From contig NC_084762.1 in the NCBI RefSeq assembly GCF_028858725.1, forward strand, positions 2,427,374-2,491,373: DNA of 64,000 nt, in the 5' to 3' direction. The notes beneath the pieces are model-generated. The model was not told the origin of the DNA, searched no databases, and worked only from the letters and a program-made list of their open reading frames with translations. The position numbers and the translations under genes are program-made. The stretch comes from Colius striatus (lineage: Eukaryota; Chordata; Aves; Coliiformes; Coliidae). Positions 20,291 to 33,469 of the stretch are shown here, piece by piece. Within the stretch, counting starts at the first letter, position 1; each line of letters opens with the position of its first letter.

Positions 20291-22683
20291 CAATGCAAAC
20301 ATACTGGATGCAGCACTGTAGCCTCAGCAGCACAGATGAAGACTTTCTCCTCTGTCCTTCCTCAACTTCTACTTTGGGACTCATACATCCAATTTTGAGA
20401 AAGGATGAGATAATATACGCTCCACTGCAAATGTATTATTCATCAGTGGAAGTGGGCTTTTTGTTCCTATTTTGGCAGCTGGTTTTGGGGGGGGTTTTTT
20501 GAGGGGAGAGTGTGCAAAATAGTTGGATTATCAAAAAAAGTGTATACTGTATGTTGATTTTGGTGAATGGCTCAAGCCAAATTCAATAAAGCAGGAAAAA
20601 TAAATGTCAGGAGCAGAAAGACAAAGCACTCTGACATTTTTTTTTAAACTAATCTTTCTGATTTTTCAGCTAAGTTCACTGGGAGACAGATGTTTCTAGT
20701 CCTTAAGCAGCATTTGAGGTGAATTACCTGGAAATAGTCCAGTTCAAATAGCTTGAATTGCTTAAGGAAGCATGTGAGAAAATATATGACTCTGAATGTG
20801 ATTTCAAAGTTAAAGGACTACTCTAAATTCCCCTGAGCTGTTAACAAACTGGTGAAACACAAGCACAGCCTAATCATTTAGCTTTTGACTTACACTGCAT
20901 TTCACCCAGGCAAATATTTCATAACATATACAGTAATAGTTCTGATCAGTACCACTTTAAACTGAAGTATCCTGAATAATTACACAAGCCCTTGTATATC
21001 TTTTCTGAAGGAAATGCTGTTAGCAGCAATGTGACTGAGCTCATCAGAAACAAGTACCAAGCAGGAATTTGCATCCTGTCTTTGTCTCAGGACCTGAACT
21101 TACAGATTTGTTTTCCCTGTTAAGGTTTATAAACAAATCCATGATGCCTTGCCAATGCACATAGTGGATGATACTTTTTTCCCCCTGCATTGTCAGCTCT
21201 TTGCTTTGGAAAGCTGATGTAAACTATTCCTACTACTAGTTCATTTGAGTGGCCAGTTTATGTTATAAACCAAAATACACAAACTAGAAAGAGGTAAAAG
21301 TAAAATCTATAATGTGACAGCACCAGTACAACAGCTAAAGGCATTTAGAAAATGACAGTCCTTGGTATGATGCACTAAAAGCATCATTACAACACAAGCC
21401 AAAGGGCAGATGGTTTAAAACCAACATGGACATGCAAGTCACAGCAACTATATTTAAAGTATATTCATTAAAAAACCTACAATGGGATAATTTGGAGGGG
21501 GGTGGGTGGTTTTTTTTAAGTGAAGGAAATCGTGTAATCAATATGCAAGATATAGAAGAGCTAGCTTTAAGGACACTCTTTGAGAAGAAGGTGTCTTCGG
21601 TTTTGAATATCAAAGTCAGGAATATTAAGGAATATCCTGGTAAGCTTACCAAGAATGAAAGGAGATTGGCTAGCTGTGAAATTAGAAACTTAATCTGAGC
21701 CTCTTTCAAGTGCACAAGGTTAAACTAACATCACACACAGTTTCAAACAGATTTTCCCTTCCAGGGAAAGGACACAGAGCACAGGGTATTTCTGCTCAGG
21801 CCATAGGTGGAGCTAAGGATGGCTGAGGACTTGTCCTGTCCCTAAATGTACATGGATAACATCATGTTATATATGGGTACTGGTCTGAGGGAGTTTTATT
21901 ATTTTGCTACAGACACGGTTTCTTATTATTTCATAGTAAAACTGTAGCAGAATGTTACAATATTCAGTGTTGGGAGTATCTAGATGTTTTGCTCCTTGTT
22001 CCTAATGTACAGGACATACCAAATAAGCTCCCCTAGCTTTTTGTCAATAATTTTTAAATTGAGAAGAACTGAAACTAGAAAGTTGTAGCTGAACCCCTTT
22101 GAATCTTCTGGAGAAAGAAGCCTTGATTTTGATCCTTGTGTAAATGTTTCCTCCACTAGTCTTTGCACATCTACATCTGTCAAACCTGCTAGATCTTCAC
22201 CAGATCTACATTTACATCCTACTCTGTTATAAGCTCAGCTTCTCCAGATGTTTCTTTATCAGAACATAAGAGTCACATTTCCTTCAGAGGGCTGTGTGAT
22301 TTCTATCAGGGAAAAAGGAAAGATGGACTGCCTAACTCCAGTACAAAACCAGGCAGCCCATTCCTCTTAGTCCAGGCTGCAGAACCTCAGGTGAAATACT
22401 AACAGACAAACAAAATAAATCTATTTCCAGGTTAACAGATATCTTTAAACAAAAGTTCTATCTCACCAGTCTCAAACTTTGATTTGCACCTAAAAAAGCT
22501 CTTTAGCCTTCTCTACCTCCAAACAATCTTTACTTTAAAAGCCTATCCACTGATCATAACCAGCTAAAAACACTCTCTACATTTTGAATCAACTTTGGGG
22601 TGATTTCTGATAAAATTCTAATTGCTTAAATAGCTGCACACAAAAATCAAACAGTTTAACATATGTCAATGAAAAAGCCTTAC

Positions 22684-22786
22684 CTGAGATGTCTGAGTTT
22701 GTCTATATGTCGACACCTCAATCGATGTGGGCTGGCGGAAGGAAAATCCACTACTGGAAAATGAAGCTGATGATTTTCACACTGCA
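22684..22786 (-). CDS. Possible internal exon, same strand as CTDP1
   Basis: On the minus strand the acceptor TATATCTCTTTTCTTTTAG and donor CTCAG then GTAAGG are both strong and enclose 103 nt. Only one frame is open (two leading, two trailing bases): QCENHQLHFPVVDFPSASPH, then RLRCRHIDKLRHL. Three CpGs in this AT-rich setting also hint at selection. The two trailing bases (AG) match the phase required by the CTDP1 last exon (AG plus G gives Arg). However, the sequence does not resemble the FCP1 region that normally precedes the tail, and its length is not a multiple of three. It could be an alternative CTDP1 exon, an exon of another transcript, or chance. Confidence 0.3.
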
Positions 22787-23864
22787 CTAAAAGAAAAGAG
22801 ATATACAAAAAGAATTGGTCAAAGAGGCTGAGATCTTGAGTGACTTTAAGCATCCAAAGTGTTAAAGTGTTTGAAGATGCTGGTACCTGAGGGCTTTGAA
22901 AATTTGCATCTAACACAAAATATACTTGTTCTTATGTTGCACTTAACCACATGAAATACTGTCACAGCCTGTGCTTCTCTGCCCCTGATGCAGTGAGGAT
23001 TTTAGTCTAACTCTCGGCCTTCTGGATAGTTCCTCACTCAAAACAGACAGAAGGACCTACAGAGCTTTTGGGTTTTGTGTCTACATTTGTTGCATCTACA
23101 GAAATGACATTCTGAACTACCTACCTTCATTCCTCCACCTCTTTTACATTAACACACAAACTACTCTAGAGATCTTTACAGTGCTGCATGAGCTTTGCAA
23201 CCTACAAGGCTGTTCTGCATAACAGGGTTTAGTGTTTTGAGTAACAAGCTTCTGCCCTGATTTCCAAGCCCTTTATAAGGTGTCTGATATCCTGAACAGA
23301 CAATCTCAAGGTATGGTAGAGATACAGAAGGTTACCCTTATCATTCAACTTCATGGACCACCTAAAGATGTCTGAAGAACTTGCAGTTAGGTGGACTATC
23401 AGAAGGGAGATAAGAGGACAGATATCTGGGCCAATACAGCAACAAGCAGCAGATTTCCACATCTTCCAACAGAAACATCCTACAGCACTAGTCCATGCAG
23501 GGTTTTTTGAGAGGTACTATCACATTACCAGCTACTCTCATCTCACAGCTTTGCATTAGTCTTATCACTTAACGCTTTCATCTCTGCCATTTGTTCACTT
23601 ATTTATGAAGGCAGCGTGCTATCTCCCACTTTTGTAGTCACAGAGAGAAAAGCCTTATATATAAAGGGTTTGGGTCAAAAGAAATGCTTTTTTTCCTGTC
23701 TTAGCCTTTTCTTAATGAATTGTGAGGAAGAGTTGCCTGAAGGATTTAACCTCCAAATAATTTACTTTTACAATCCTGATCCCAAAAGCCTTTGAAGTTA
23801 CTACAGATGGTTTTTTCCTCTGGTTACACGTGCTCAGTTTTCCAGAAATCATTCTGATAAACAC

Positions 23865-23888
23865 ATGTGTGTGTGTGTGTATACACAC
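23865..23888. repeat. Short (TG)n microsatellite
   Basis: About eight TG units followed by TATACACAC, giving a small self-complementary alternating tract. Confidence 0.85.
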
Positions 23889-25151
23889 TCCCTTTATTAT
23901 CTCACCAAGAAAGCAAGGACAAAGAAGATTTAGCAGCAACTCATTTTGATAAGTAATAAAAATCCATAAAAGACTAAAAACCTATCTTCTTTCCTCCTTA
24001 AAACATTGCTATTCCAGACAAACACAAGAAGAGGAGCTTTGGGAAATGAAGCCCTTCCTACAGCCACAGAGTATGATCAGAATGGGTTATCAGTGTCATC
24101 AACACATATCTCAGTCCTTCCCTTTCACCTCTGTGTGACAAGTTCAGTCCCCAGAGACTTCCCCAACCCACTGCCAGATAAGTTAGCCAAAGTAGCAAGA
24201 ATTAATACCCCTGAGAAATGAGGCTGAAATGCAAACATACCCATTCCAGGTAAGCCAAAGAGCAGCCATCAGGTTGTCATCACCTTCAGCCTCTGCAGAC
24301 TGGACTCAAGAACGGTGGAAGGTCTCCTGTTGATAAGCCCCCTCACCCCATCAGTGCTGCAAAAGAAGCAGTGAAGAAGCTGAGACCTAATAAACAGACT
24401 GTAATTACGTGAAAGGACTGAGGAATGGAGAGAGAGAAGGAGACGCAATGAAGCAAGAAATCATCACCTGGCTGAAAGTGCCCAAACATCAGCATTCTGT
24501 GGTAATAGATACACACTCATAGCTTCGAGAAGAGCAGCTCAGTGATGCTACCCTACATCTGGGTTACCACCTGGGGAGACCACAAGGCTTTATACCTGAA
24601 TATCTCTTAAAGTCAACTTTCAGGATGTGGCCCAGCAGATAGGTCTGTAATTAGAGTAAAGGTTAATCATCATGATGGTGGCCCCAGGCTGGGAAGTGGG
24701 TCTGTTCCTCCAACAGGATCAAGGTCAGCCTTCAAAGCAGTGAGGGAAAACACAGGTGGAAGGGAAAACCTGGGGTCTCTGGGTGAGGTGGCCACACATG
24801 CTCGTCCCTGCCCTCCCCACCTCCCGCTATGCCACCTGCATTGGCACTGCCCTCAATTCTCCAAGGGAGGGGAAAAAAAATAGATCAAGTTTCCCAATTT
24901 TCAAAACAGTGCTGTAACAATGAGCTGTTGCTGCACCTGCTTCCTTAGCAGGGAGCGAGCTGCCGGGCTCACCTCCCCCTGCAAAGCCTAGAGCCTGGCC
25001 CTGCCATCATTAGCTCCAGGAGAACACAATGGTCAACATCTGAACTGCCTGTGTGCCAAGGAGCAGTGTTTTCCTTGTTTATCTTGCACTGCAAGTTTTT
25101 CAGCTCTGCTTTTTTCCACAAAGGCCATGCCTCCTCCAAATTCCCAGACGG

Positions 25152-25196
25152 TGAGTCACGCACGGTTCCCCCACTGAACCTGCCACGAGCCACGTG
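25152..25196 (+). promoter_or_regulatory. AP-1 and E-box motifs before a first-exon-like ATG
   Basis: TGAGTCA, the exact AP-1 consensus, is at 25152-25158. CACGTG, the palindromic E-box, is at 25191-25196 and touches the ATG at 25197. The surrounding 24.8-25.3 kb is richer in G, C and CpG than the intron on either side. Such motifs occur by chance; the clustering is what is notable. Confidence 0.25.
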
Positions 25197-25311
25197 ATGG
25201 AGCGCGAGGAAGCTTCACCCCACGGAGAGGTCAGGCTGGCTCTGCCACTGGAGCATGGCCGGATCTTCAAACACAAGCCTGTTTCCTACTTCTACGCTCT
25301 AACCTCAGCCA
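25197..25311 (+). CDS. Possible first coding exon of an unidentified transcript
   Basis: ATG at 25197 opens a 38-codon frame: MEREEASPHGEVRLALPL, then EHGRIFKHKPVSYFYALTSA. It ends at GCCA then GTAAGT (25312), a perfect intron-side donor. An in-frame TGA lies upstream at 25152. The frame is too short to stand out by length; the case rests on the donor, the local CpG richness and the motifs just upstream. No partner exon was identified and no family recognised. A second donor (ACG then GTGAGT) at 25151 follows another short ATG frame. Confidence 0.25.
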
Positions 25312-28300
25312 GTAAGTAAACAACTCGTGGAGGCTGGCTTTCAGTGCTAGCTGTGTCTCTCCTGCCTATCTTTCCAGCCTGAGGGCTGCAGTCTGCTTTA
25401 CCCCAACGCTTGGCATTTTATCCTTGTGGTACAGAAGCGTGATTACTCTATTTTTTTATCAAGGCTGAGTAATCTATGTACATTACAGGGCTGTCATCTT
25501 AATTCCTAAACCACCCAAGCTCTCAGTCTGAAGTACAGGGTGTGGATGTGCTGTCTCCAGCAAAACCCAGCAACAAGAACGGGCCTCTGAGGTCATGAGC
25601 AGCCAGTCAGAAATAGGAGCAGACCTGAGACTATGGAAATTTAGGGGCAGTCAAAAGTTTCAGCTAAACCAGAAGAAGTCCAACGTGTAAAGGGTGTGCT
25701 ACAAGGACACCTACATCCCACAATAGCTTGCTAAAAGTGCTAAGTACAAAGGTGAGAATATTTTGCACCCCCTGCCCACTTTTGTGACATACAGCAATAA
25801 TAAACACAATTTTTGTTAGGACACAGTGGATAATACTCTGTAAGGGTATCACATTGTGCTACAAAGCAGTTGCCATGAAGAGGCAATTTATTATGCTTGC
25901 TAAAGATGGCCCCAGAGTACCTACAATAACCTTTGCTAGGTTATTCTGATGCAATGTAGATCAGAATGTGTTAGTGTTTGTTTTCCTGCATGTGCTGTAG
26001 AGGACTTCTGTTCTGTCCTTCAGCCTGGGTGTGCTGTCTTCACACCACTGCTGTGTTATGAAGCTAATTGTAGGCAAGAGCAAGCGAGGGCAAACCTAAA
26101 TATCAATGCTGCTGTAGTGTCAACCTGTCCAGTCCAGGTCTACTCAGCACTACTTGGACTCTGTGTCCTTCCACCTTTGCTCTCGGACACCCTGTTGACC
26201 TTTTCAGAGCTTGCCCTAAGTTACAGGTTGGGAGTAAGAGAAGGGGTTGTGGTGCTATGGTGTGATTAGGTCCCAGGCTGGGGATATGAAAGCCTAGAGG
26301 GGAGAAGAATAACAAAAAGTCAAGCTCCTTTGGCCAGCCATGCACTGCATACTCCCACCATTCACATTGTCCGACCTACCCTCTCTTTACCACGTCCTCC
26401 CCTAAAGTCAGACAAACTTTGTGCTGGCCTCCACACCAGGACAACCTTGGTTGCCTCATGGGTCTGGGTCTGATTCTAATTTCACTGAAATCAACGTGGC
26501 AGAAGGATAAATATTCCTCCCTTAACTCCTACAGACCTTGAAGCATGTGCAATCTAGAGGAGAGCTGTGGAGATGAAACTAGTGTACCATTTAAGTTACT
26601 GTTTGTTGATTTACTCTCCCTGTAATTCCACACTGGTTTGACTATTACCATTTGTTCAAGAAATAAATAATATATATGAAAGTAATAAAGAATGAAAGTT
26701 TTGTCTTTAAGCTGAGTGGAGTTTTGTTTGATTCCTTCCCCACAAAGCACCACTTCCCATCATCTCCTCTGACAGGCAGGGTTAGTGTAGACCTCGGTGA
26801 AAGGTGTGAGCTGTAGGCTGGGAACACCAGAGACGTTCTGCACAATGCCCACAAAGTTTCTGAGCCTGATTATGTTGTAGCTTGGTTCTAACAAATGTCA
26901 GAATGGAAAAAGGCAAGCTGTCAGTCCTCATACTGAGTCCTTCTTTGCAAAACAGAGGATCTTTATGAGGAAGGCAGCACTCACAGCACAGTATCATAAG
27001 TGTCCAGCAACTCATATGATGGGTGTAAACATTACCACAAGCTTTGCCCGAGAGAAAATCATGCTGGAAATAGTGATTTCCACTCCCAAGGCTCGTTCAA
27101 CCCACAAGTTTTTTGTTTTGTAGATGACGTAGTTTAATTTGCAGTCACGGTGTGGAGCCTTGCCTGCTGAACGGCCGTTTTTAGTAAGCACTGGTAACAT
27201 ATGCGGAAGAGTGGAGTTCTGCTTTGGTTAGAGGTTTTATGGATGGTTTGGGGTTTTTGTCTTGACAAGTACAGCAACACAAGCTGGATGGATTAGAGCA
27301 CCTCAGTCGTGTCACCGTTTATGTTGTCAAGGACTGTCACGATGATTGGTGTTCAGAAAGGATGCGATTAAATGTTTATGTGAAAAACCAAATCATTGCT
27401 TTCTATTTTTTATTGACACTTTGCATGGTGTATCCTACTCTTTCTGAGGGAAGGAGGGCGAGTTATTTTGCTTTTAGCTGCCTAGCCCTTACAGTTGGTC
27501 TAATCCTGCTCCTGATGAGACCTTTGGGCATTTTACCAATCCTCTGCAGGTTCCTGGAGCCAATATGTCTATGAATGCAATAACACAAGCCTCAAGTCTA
27601 TGATATCCTCTGAGGAGAAGGAATTCCATCCCCATATATGAGAGCTTGCTCAGCTGCAAAACATGTCAGCATTAAGCCAGATTTTGTGCAGAGCAGGTAA
27701 ATAAGAACAAAACTTGTTTTAATTTCAGGATACTGCTTTAACACTACAATGTCAGCTGCTGTTTTCCAGGAGTCTGGGAAACACATCTGGACTACTGGTA
27801 GAGTTAGTGGCATTAAGCTCTAACTCCATCTCCTGTCCTTGGAGAAAACAAGTTTCTACACTCTGTGGATACAAGGGTTAAGGGCCAGCAGACCTCTGGG
27901 ACTCTCCTGAACTTGAGAAAATATAAAGGAGATTTATTCTTCTTCATAATAATAAAAAGTGTAACAGCATTTTTTCCCCCACAATCTGACTTCAAATTGG
28001 GTGTGCTCCATTTTAAATAAAGGCAAAAAGGTGTCTTGAAAATAGCTAAGAGTAATGACATTCACCCCAGGCAGAGAGCTCTCATCCCAGATCTGGTACC
28101 CCACAAAAAGCAAAACTATTTTCCCAGTACTGGTACTTCACCCATCTTATCTGCTTAACCATGGCTAGCAGAGCAGTCTCTCAGCTTTTGGAGGGTGCCT
28201 TTCCTTTACAGTACTAGGCTGGTGGGGGTAATGCTTGCTCTAAGGATTCTTTTTTTGCAGCAGGCTGGCTGTTAGGGTAGTCCCTGGGATGTGGTAAAAC

Positions 28301-31300
28301 AAGAGCTGTAACTCGAGCACAGAGGAACACACAACTGCACACAGCTTCTGCCTTCTTTCACAGGGAGGAAAAAATACATGCTCAACTTTCACACACCTTC
28401 CACCTCCTAGTTTTCCCTCAGCAGTTCCCCTGGCAGAGATAAAGACTGGATTTAAAGTGGAGGTTAAGAGATGCCCTGGAGCATATTTAAGCCTTGCTAC
28501 CTTCTGAAGACCTGTACTTTCTAACATGTAAGAGCCAATGGACATCCTGTTGGCCTCTCTCTTTCCCCACCTCATCCTACATTAAGGAGATACAGATTGA
28601 GAAATGTGTCATTTCATACCTGGAAAAGAAATGAGGGTTGAAATTATGCCTTCATTAAGCACAGAGAGGTCAGACTAGCTAGAGAGTTAATGTCCAGGAT
28701 TACTGGAAACATTATCTAAAATAATGGCTTTCTAAAACCCACTTATCAAAAGATAGATGCCTGCAGCTGAGCCATTGTCAAAGATTAGACTCCAGCACTG
28801 ATGCATCCTGCTGTGAGAGAGCAGTGGGACAACAATCACGAGAGCAAGCTGGTAGTGAGGACAAGCCATGTCACAGCCATGTTCCTGCAGGTTGATTTCT
28901 CCAGATAGACAAAAGTCTTAGCCAAAGCAGCATTCTTTGGTGAAGTAAAAGAGGAACCCAACCAGCATATGCTACAAATGACTTCACAACAGCTTCTTAA
29001 CCTAAATGAAAGCATTTTTTTCATAGGCATGGTTTCTCACTACTCATCTTAAGTATAGAGTAGCTCTTTATGTCCACTCAGGCTTTATATGTTCACATTA
29101 GTATTATTTTTCATACCTGGGGTTTAGATTTCTGTATGTATGTGTGTAGAAGTTACCTTTAAGATCCTAGAGTGGAATTCAGCATCCAAGAAACAGGAAG
29201 AATAGCGTTCCAGCCACAGCCTGTCCTCTGCCCCACCTCTTCGATGACACAACTCCTACGGCGAAAACTTCTGCTCAGCGTGTGCTATTCACCTCTTGCT
29301 GTACCTCTGCTTCCAGGGAGATGCAGCTATTGCAGATCTCAGCAGCACCTGTGCCTGAAACAAAAACATTTTTCATTTATTTACAAATCAGTTTTGCAGC
29401 TTTGATAATTCCTACAGCGTGTCTGATCCTAGCTTAGCTGTTAGAAAGCATTTGTAAGAGCGGCACAATGAAAGAAACAGCTTCTTTGCTTCCTCTGTTT
29501 CCCCCAGAAGCAGATGAGACATGTACACTCAGATTTTCCTTTATGCATTACTTTGGGATGTGAAAAAGTTGGGAGTATAGTACCACTTGTAGACTCAGTG
29601 GCAAATACAGAAGGTGTGTAATAATGTTAGCAATAAGGAATATGCTGTAAATAAGGCAGAGTTTTATGACTATCTTTTTTCTCATGACTATCATGAGAAA
29701 CATGGAGAATTTTTAAGGGTTAATATTTTGTTATTTATGATGTTAATAACTGAAATTTGATTGTCATATAAACAGCATAATATTGATTATTAAGAGTGGT
29801 AATTAATCATTATCTATGGATACCTGAGAAATCATCAATAGCCACAGTAGGTAAATCAGAGGGTCCTATAGTTCAGTGCCCTGTCTTCAGCAGTGGGCAT
29901 GAAGAGGTATCTAGGAAAGAAAAAAAAGAGAGTAAGCACATATGATGCTCCCCATAATTTACATCATCTGTAAAACATTTCAAACTCAGAGTTGAACAAA
30001 GGTGTCTGGAGTTTCTTTGTGATCGATATACTTTAACAGATTTCTGCTGCACAAACCTGTCTACTCCTCCCTCTCTTTTAAACTTTCATCATTCATAACA
30101 TCCTTTAGCTATGAGTTGCACATATCTGCTTTGCTATGTGGAATGCTCTTCCTTTATTCCCAGCTTCCTTCATTGGCCCTTAATTATTGTACCAAATTCA
30201 TTCATTTTACACCACCACCACCAAGCAGAAGGCAGAGTGGAAAGAACGAGGCAAGTTTTGACTTTCTGGTGTGTTCTGAAGAAACTCTCCCCTGAAGAGC
30301 ACCATAGAGTTCAGTACATAGCCCTTAGCTAGAAATAGAGACAGGGGAAACACATCAGCTGTATGCAGAAGTCAGAAGACAAGAGGCTTAGAGCTGCCAA
30401 AAATCCAGTGGCTGAAATGCACTCACCAGAACCTTCTAATCAAACATCAGCATATTGAAGCTCCTAAAGGAGGACTAATGTTATGCATCTCCAAGCACAC
30501 ATCTCTCTGCTCACTCCATTAAATTTGGCAATTACAAAGAAAAACCTTGGATTTGGAGATCCTTCTAATACTGGAGAGATTTGCATTTAGGAAAATCATA
30601 AGGAGCTATAGATCATTCTGTAACATGTGTTCAGGAGTTGGTGGGTGATAGAGTTCCTTGATTTGAATATCTAAGCACTGAAAAACAGAGAGACAACTAT
30701 CATCTTTCTTGATGATGCTAGAGTCACAAAAGACAGCTTAAACTTCCAGAGTGCTCTTCTGCCAAAGCACCATACTAAGTATGAACCAAGGGCAAGCATC
30801 CCAGTATACTGTGCTGTGTCCTTAGCCTGGGTCTGAGTTGTCCTGAACAGAAAGTATTTAGGTGGCCACGGGATCACCTCAGAACCTTTCATATGAAGAG
30901 TGCATTTATACACGAGCTGCATTTCCTTTTTAACCAACAAAATCATCAGCAGAGACAGGAACTGAAATTCCACATCATTCAGAGTAACAACCAATTTGCC
31001 TATTATGTTACAGATCCCTCCTGCATTTATGAATCAATTTAGGAGATAATGTCAATGAAATTGAACGTTGTGACTGGTTAATAGACAGCTGCTGAAAGAT
31101 AAATCCTGAAGAGGTACATTTTCAGAGGGGAAAAAAATCCCCTGTTTTTTTAATGATGAAAGTTTGGCTCCTTTATGGGTATTATTACACCAAGTGAGAT
31201 GCTATTATGCGTGTGACGCGACAAATGATTCTCTTCTACCCACGGCAAGTGAAAAGGAGATATTTGCTTTTATACTTCATTGTATTTGATTGAAAACCTA

Positions 31301-33469
31301 CATTCTTGTTAGCCAAAAGATGGAGCATGTCAGTGAGGACTTAGTCTGTATTTTAGCTCCCCAGATATTCTGTAATCAACCTCCATCTCCTTCAATAACT
31401 AGCTAAACATCAGCCACACAGACCAACACCTTGATCTGAACCATTTAGAGCTGCAGAAATGTGCAGTTCAGGATCTGACCAAACTTTTTGCTGGCTAATA
31501 TTGAGCTTACATGGTAAGCTTGCTACAAACATTGCATTAAAGAAAAAGTAAAGGTAAACATCAAGGACTGGGCTTTCAAAGTTGCAAAATCTAAACAGGT
31601 CTGGAAAAGTTAATTCAGACTCTTTATGCATATGTATTACACCAAACATCTGTGGTTTGTTTTGTATTATACCAACACTGTTATTTGCCATCTCTGCTTC
31701 TTTCCCCACCCCCCCTCAAATCTGGGTTTTTTTTCCTTTTGTTTTTTTTGTTTGTTTGTGGGGTTTTTCCCCCTCCTAGTCTAATTTATCATTCCATCTT
31801 TTCTTCTTTATCCTTTAGTGTTTGCTGTAGCAGGCACAAGGAGTCTCCAGGGACCCAGTTCTCATGTCTAGGCACTATGACAGCCACCCAGAGAAATGGT
31901 AGATCCACACTAGCTTATGCCCCCCTCTCTTACATGTACACAGTCACTTTGCTGCTATAAAAAAATATAATCTAGCCATCACATAGGAATTCTGAGAGAA
32001 TGCAAGATGCTCAGCGTTTTATGTGGGTGAATCTGACAACCAGACTGTTGCAAGTCTTGGGGAACCAGTGATTTGTTAATTTTTTTAAGGCAGAGGAAAG
32101 GCAAATGGAACCACAGTCATTATGCACGAACAGAGGAAGCTGCATTTACAAATGCACAGGCACGTGGAAACGTGCTAGCTAGCAGCACACGCCATTTCAG
32201 AGGACAGGCTTCCAGAGTGACTGCTTCCCTATATGTGTTCCTAACAGATGTTTTACCACTGTCCTCACCAGCACTGCTTGTTGTGTGGCAGGCTACTGGT
32301 TGCCTGTGGGCATTACCTATCAGAAAGTAGGTAGCAGAAGATAAAAGAATCAGGAGAAGCTTGGATGTGGAGAGATCTAGAACTGAACACAGCTACTAAA
32401 CTTTACACCTCCACTCCTCAAGGACAGATATTTTCCAAATACATTGGGTACCAGCTGTTGTACTAGGTGTACAAGGAGTTCCATCAAGAGAAACTAGTGG
32501 AAATATTGCCTAAATGGAACAGTTCACACAGGTAGTTACTAAGTAACTAGCTATAACACTAATGATTTTCACAGTAAGTAGTGTAAATATCCTGCAACAG
32601 CACCTCTTGCTTTCAAATCCCCCACACAATGGGAGATTTCTTTTTGGCATAACCTCACCTTCACATTAGATACCATCATATCAAAGACCACACAGATATC
32701 CAGTTGCCTTCTCACCCAACCAGCTAAGCAGAAGCACTATATGCCCAAATGCAGCTACAGACACTGAAAGGCAAAAACACAGACTGTGGTTGTTCCCATC
32801 CTTTCCTCTGCGTTAGGTTTACTTGGTCTCACCAGGATGGTTATTATTTGTTCCTTGTGAATATTTCAGTTAGAACACAGGCTGCAGAACAAAGTGTTTG
32901 CTACCAAAATGCAACACAGGCTTTTCTAAACATCTATAAAAAGAATAACAATAGATAGTATTATGAAGGTTGTACCACATCTAGGAAAATGCACCCATGG
33001 ACAGGCTGATAAATCTACAGAAAACAAATCTTAGAATACATAAACAATGAAATCAATGGAAAGGGAAAGCTTGTGGCTTTCATCATCCATATTTCATCCA
33101 CAGAGATCTCACACACTGTGTACGTGGCACAAAAGATAAATTCAGATCTAAAAAACACACTATACTTTCCCTCATCAGTAGAGATTATGTGAGATTTGTT
33201 CACCCAAAATGTTTGCATTCTTTGACCCTCTTTCAGGGCCATATCCACTTCGTATGGGTATAATATGCTTCAAACATCTGTGCAAATATTCTGAACCTTC
33301 TGAAAAGAAAAATAATACATAATTTACTAAAGAAGACCAAGGGGAAGTTGCAATCTTTGTTGGAGCTTGAAAATTATTAATAAAAACAGTGTCTTTGGAG
33401 GTTGCAAGCACCCTTGGCACTAAAGGGGCTTGGATGATTTTGGTTTCATTCTTCAGTGCAATGAGAGTG
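25312..33469. other. AT-rich intronic DNA, nothing recognised
   Basis: No repeat family or convincing exon was recognised. A perfect 10-bp hairpin (TTTCTCATGA, 3-nt loop) is at 29678-29700, and a T-rich low-complexity tract at about 31695-31790. Confidence 0.45.

Larger units (their letters stand above)
20291..25150. other. AT-rich intronic DNA, one exon-like segment
   Basis: Mostly featureless AT-rich DNA. It holds the minus-strand exon-like segment at 22684-22786 and a short (TG)n at 23865-23888. Overlapping plus/minus reading frames at 21335-21715 are attributed to chance. Confidence 0.5.

Noticed and set aside
21335-21715. Overlapping 126-codon minus and 90-codon plus frames
   Set aside because: AT-rich chance frames on both strands; no splice context or family.
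24006-24256. Plus-strand frame after TTGCTATTCCAG, with a CAG then GTAAGCC donor downstream
   Set aside because: The frame stops at 24219-24221, before the donor, so the two signals do not define one coding exon.
28240-28575. 111-codon minus-strand frame
   Set aside because: No recognisable domain or splice support; length within chance expectation for this much DNA.
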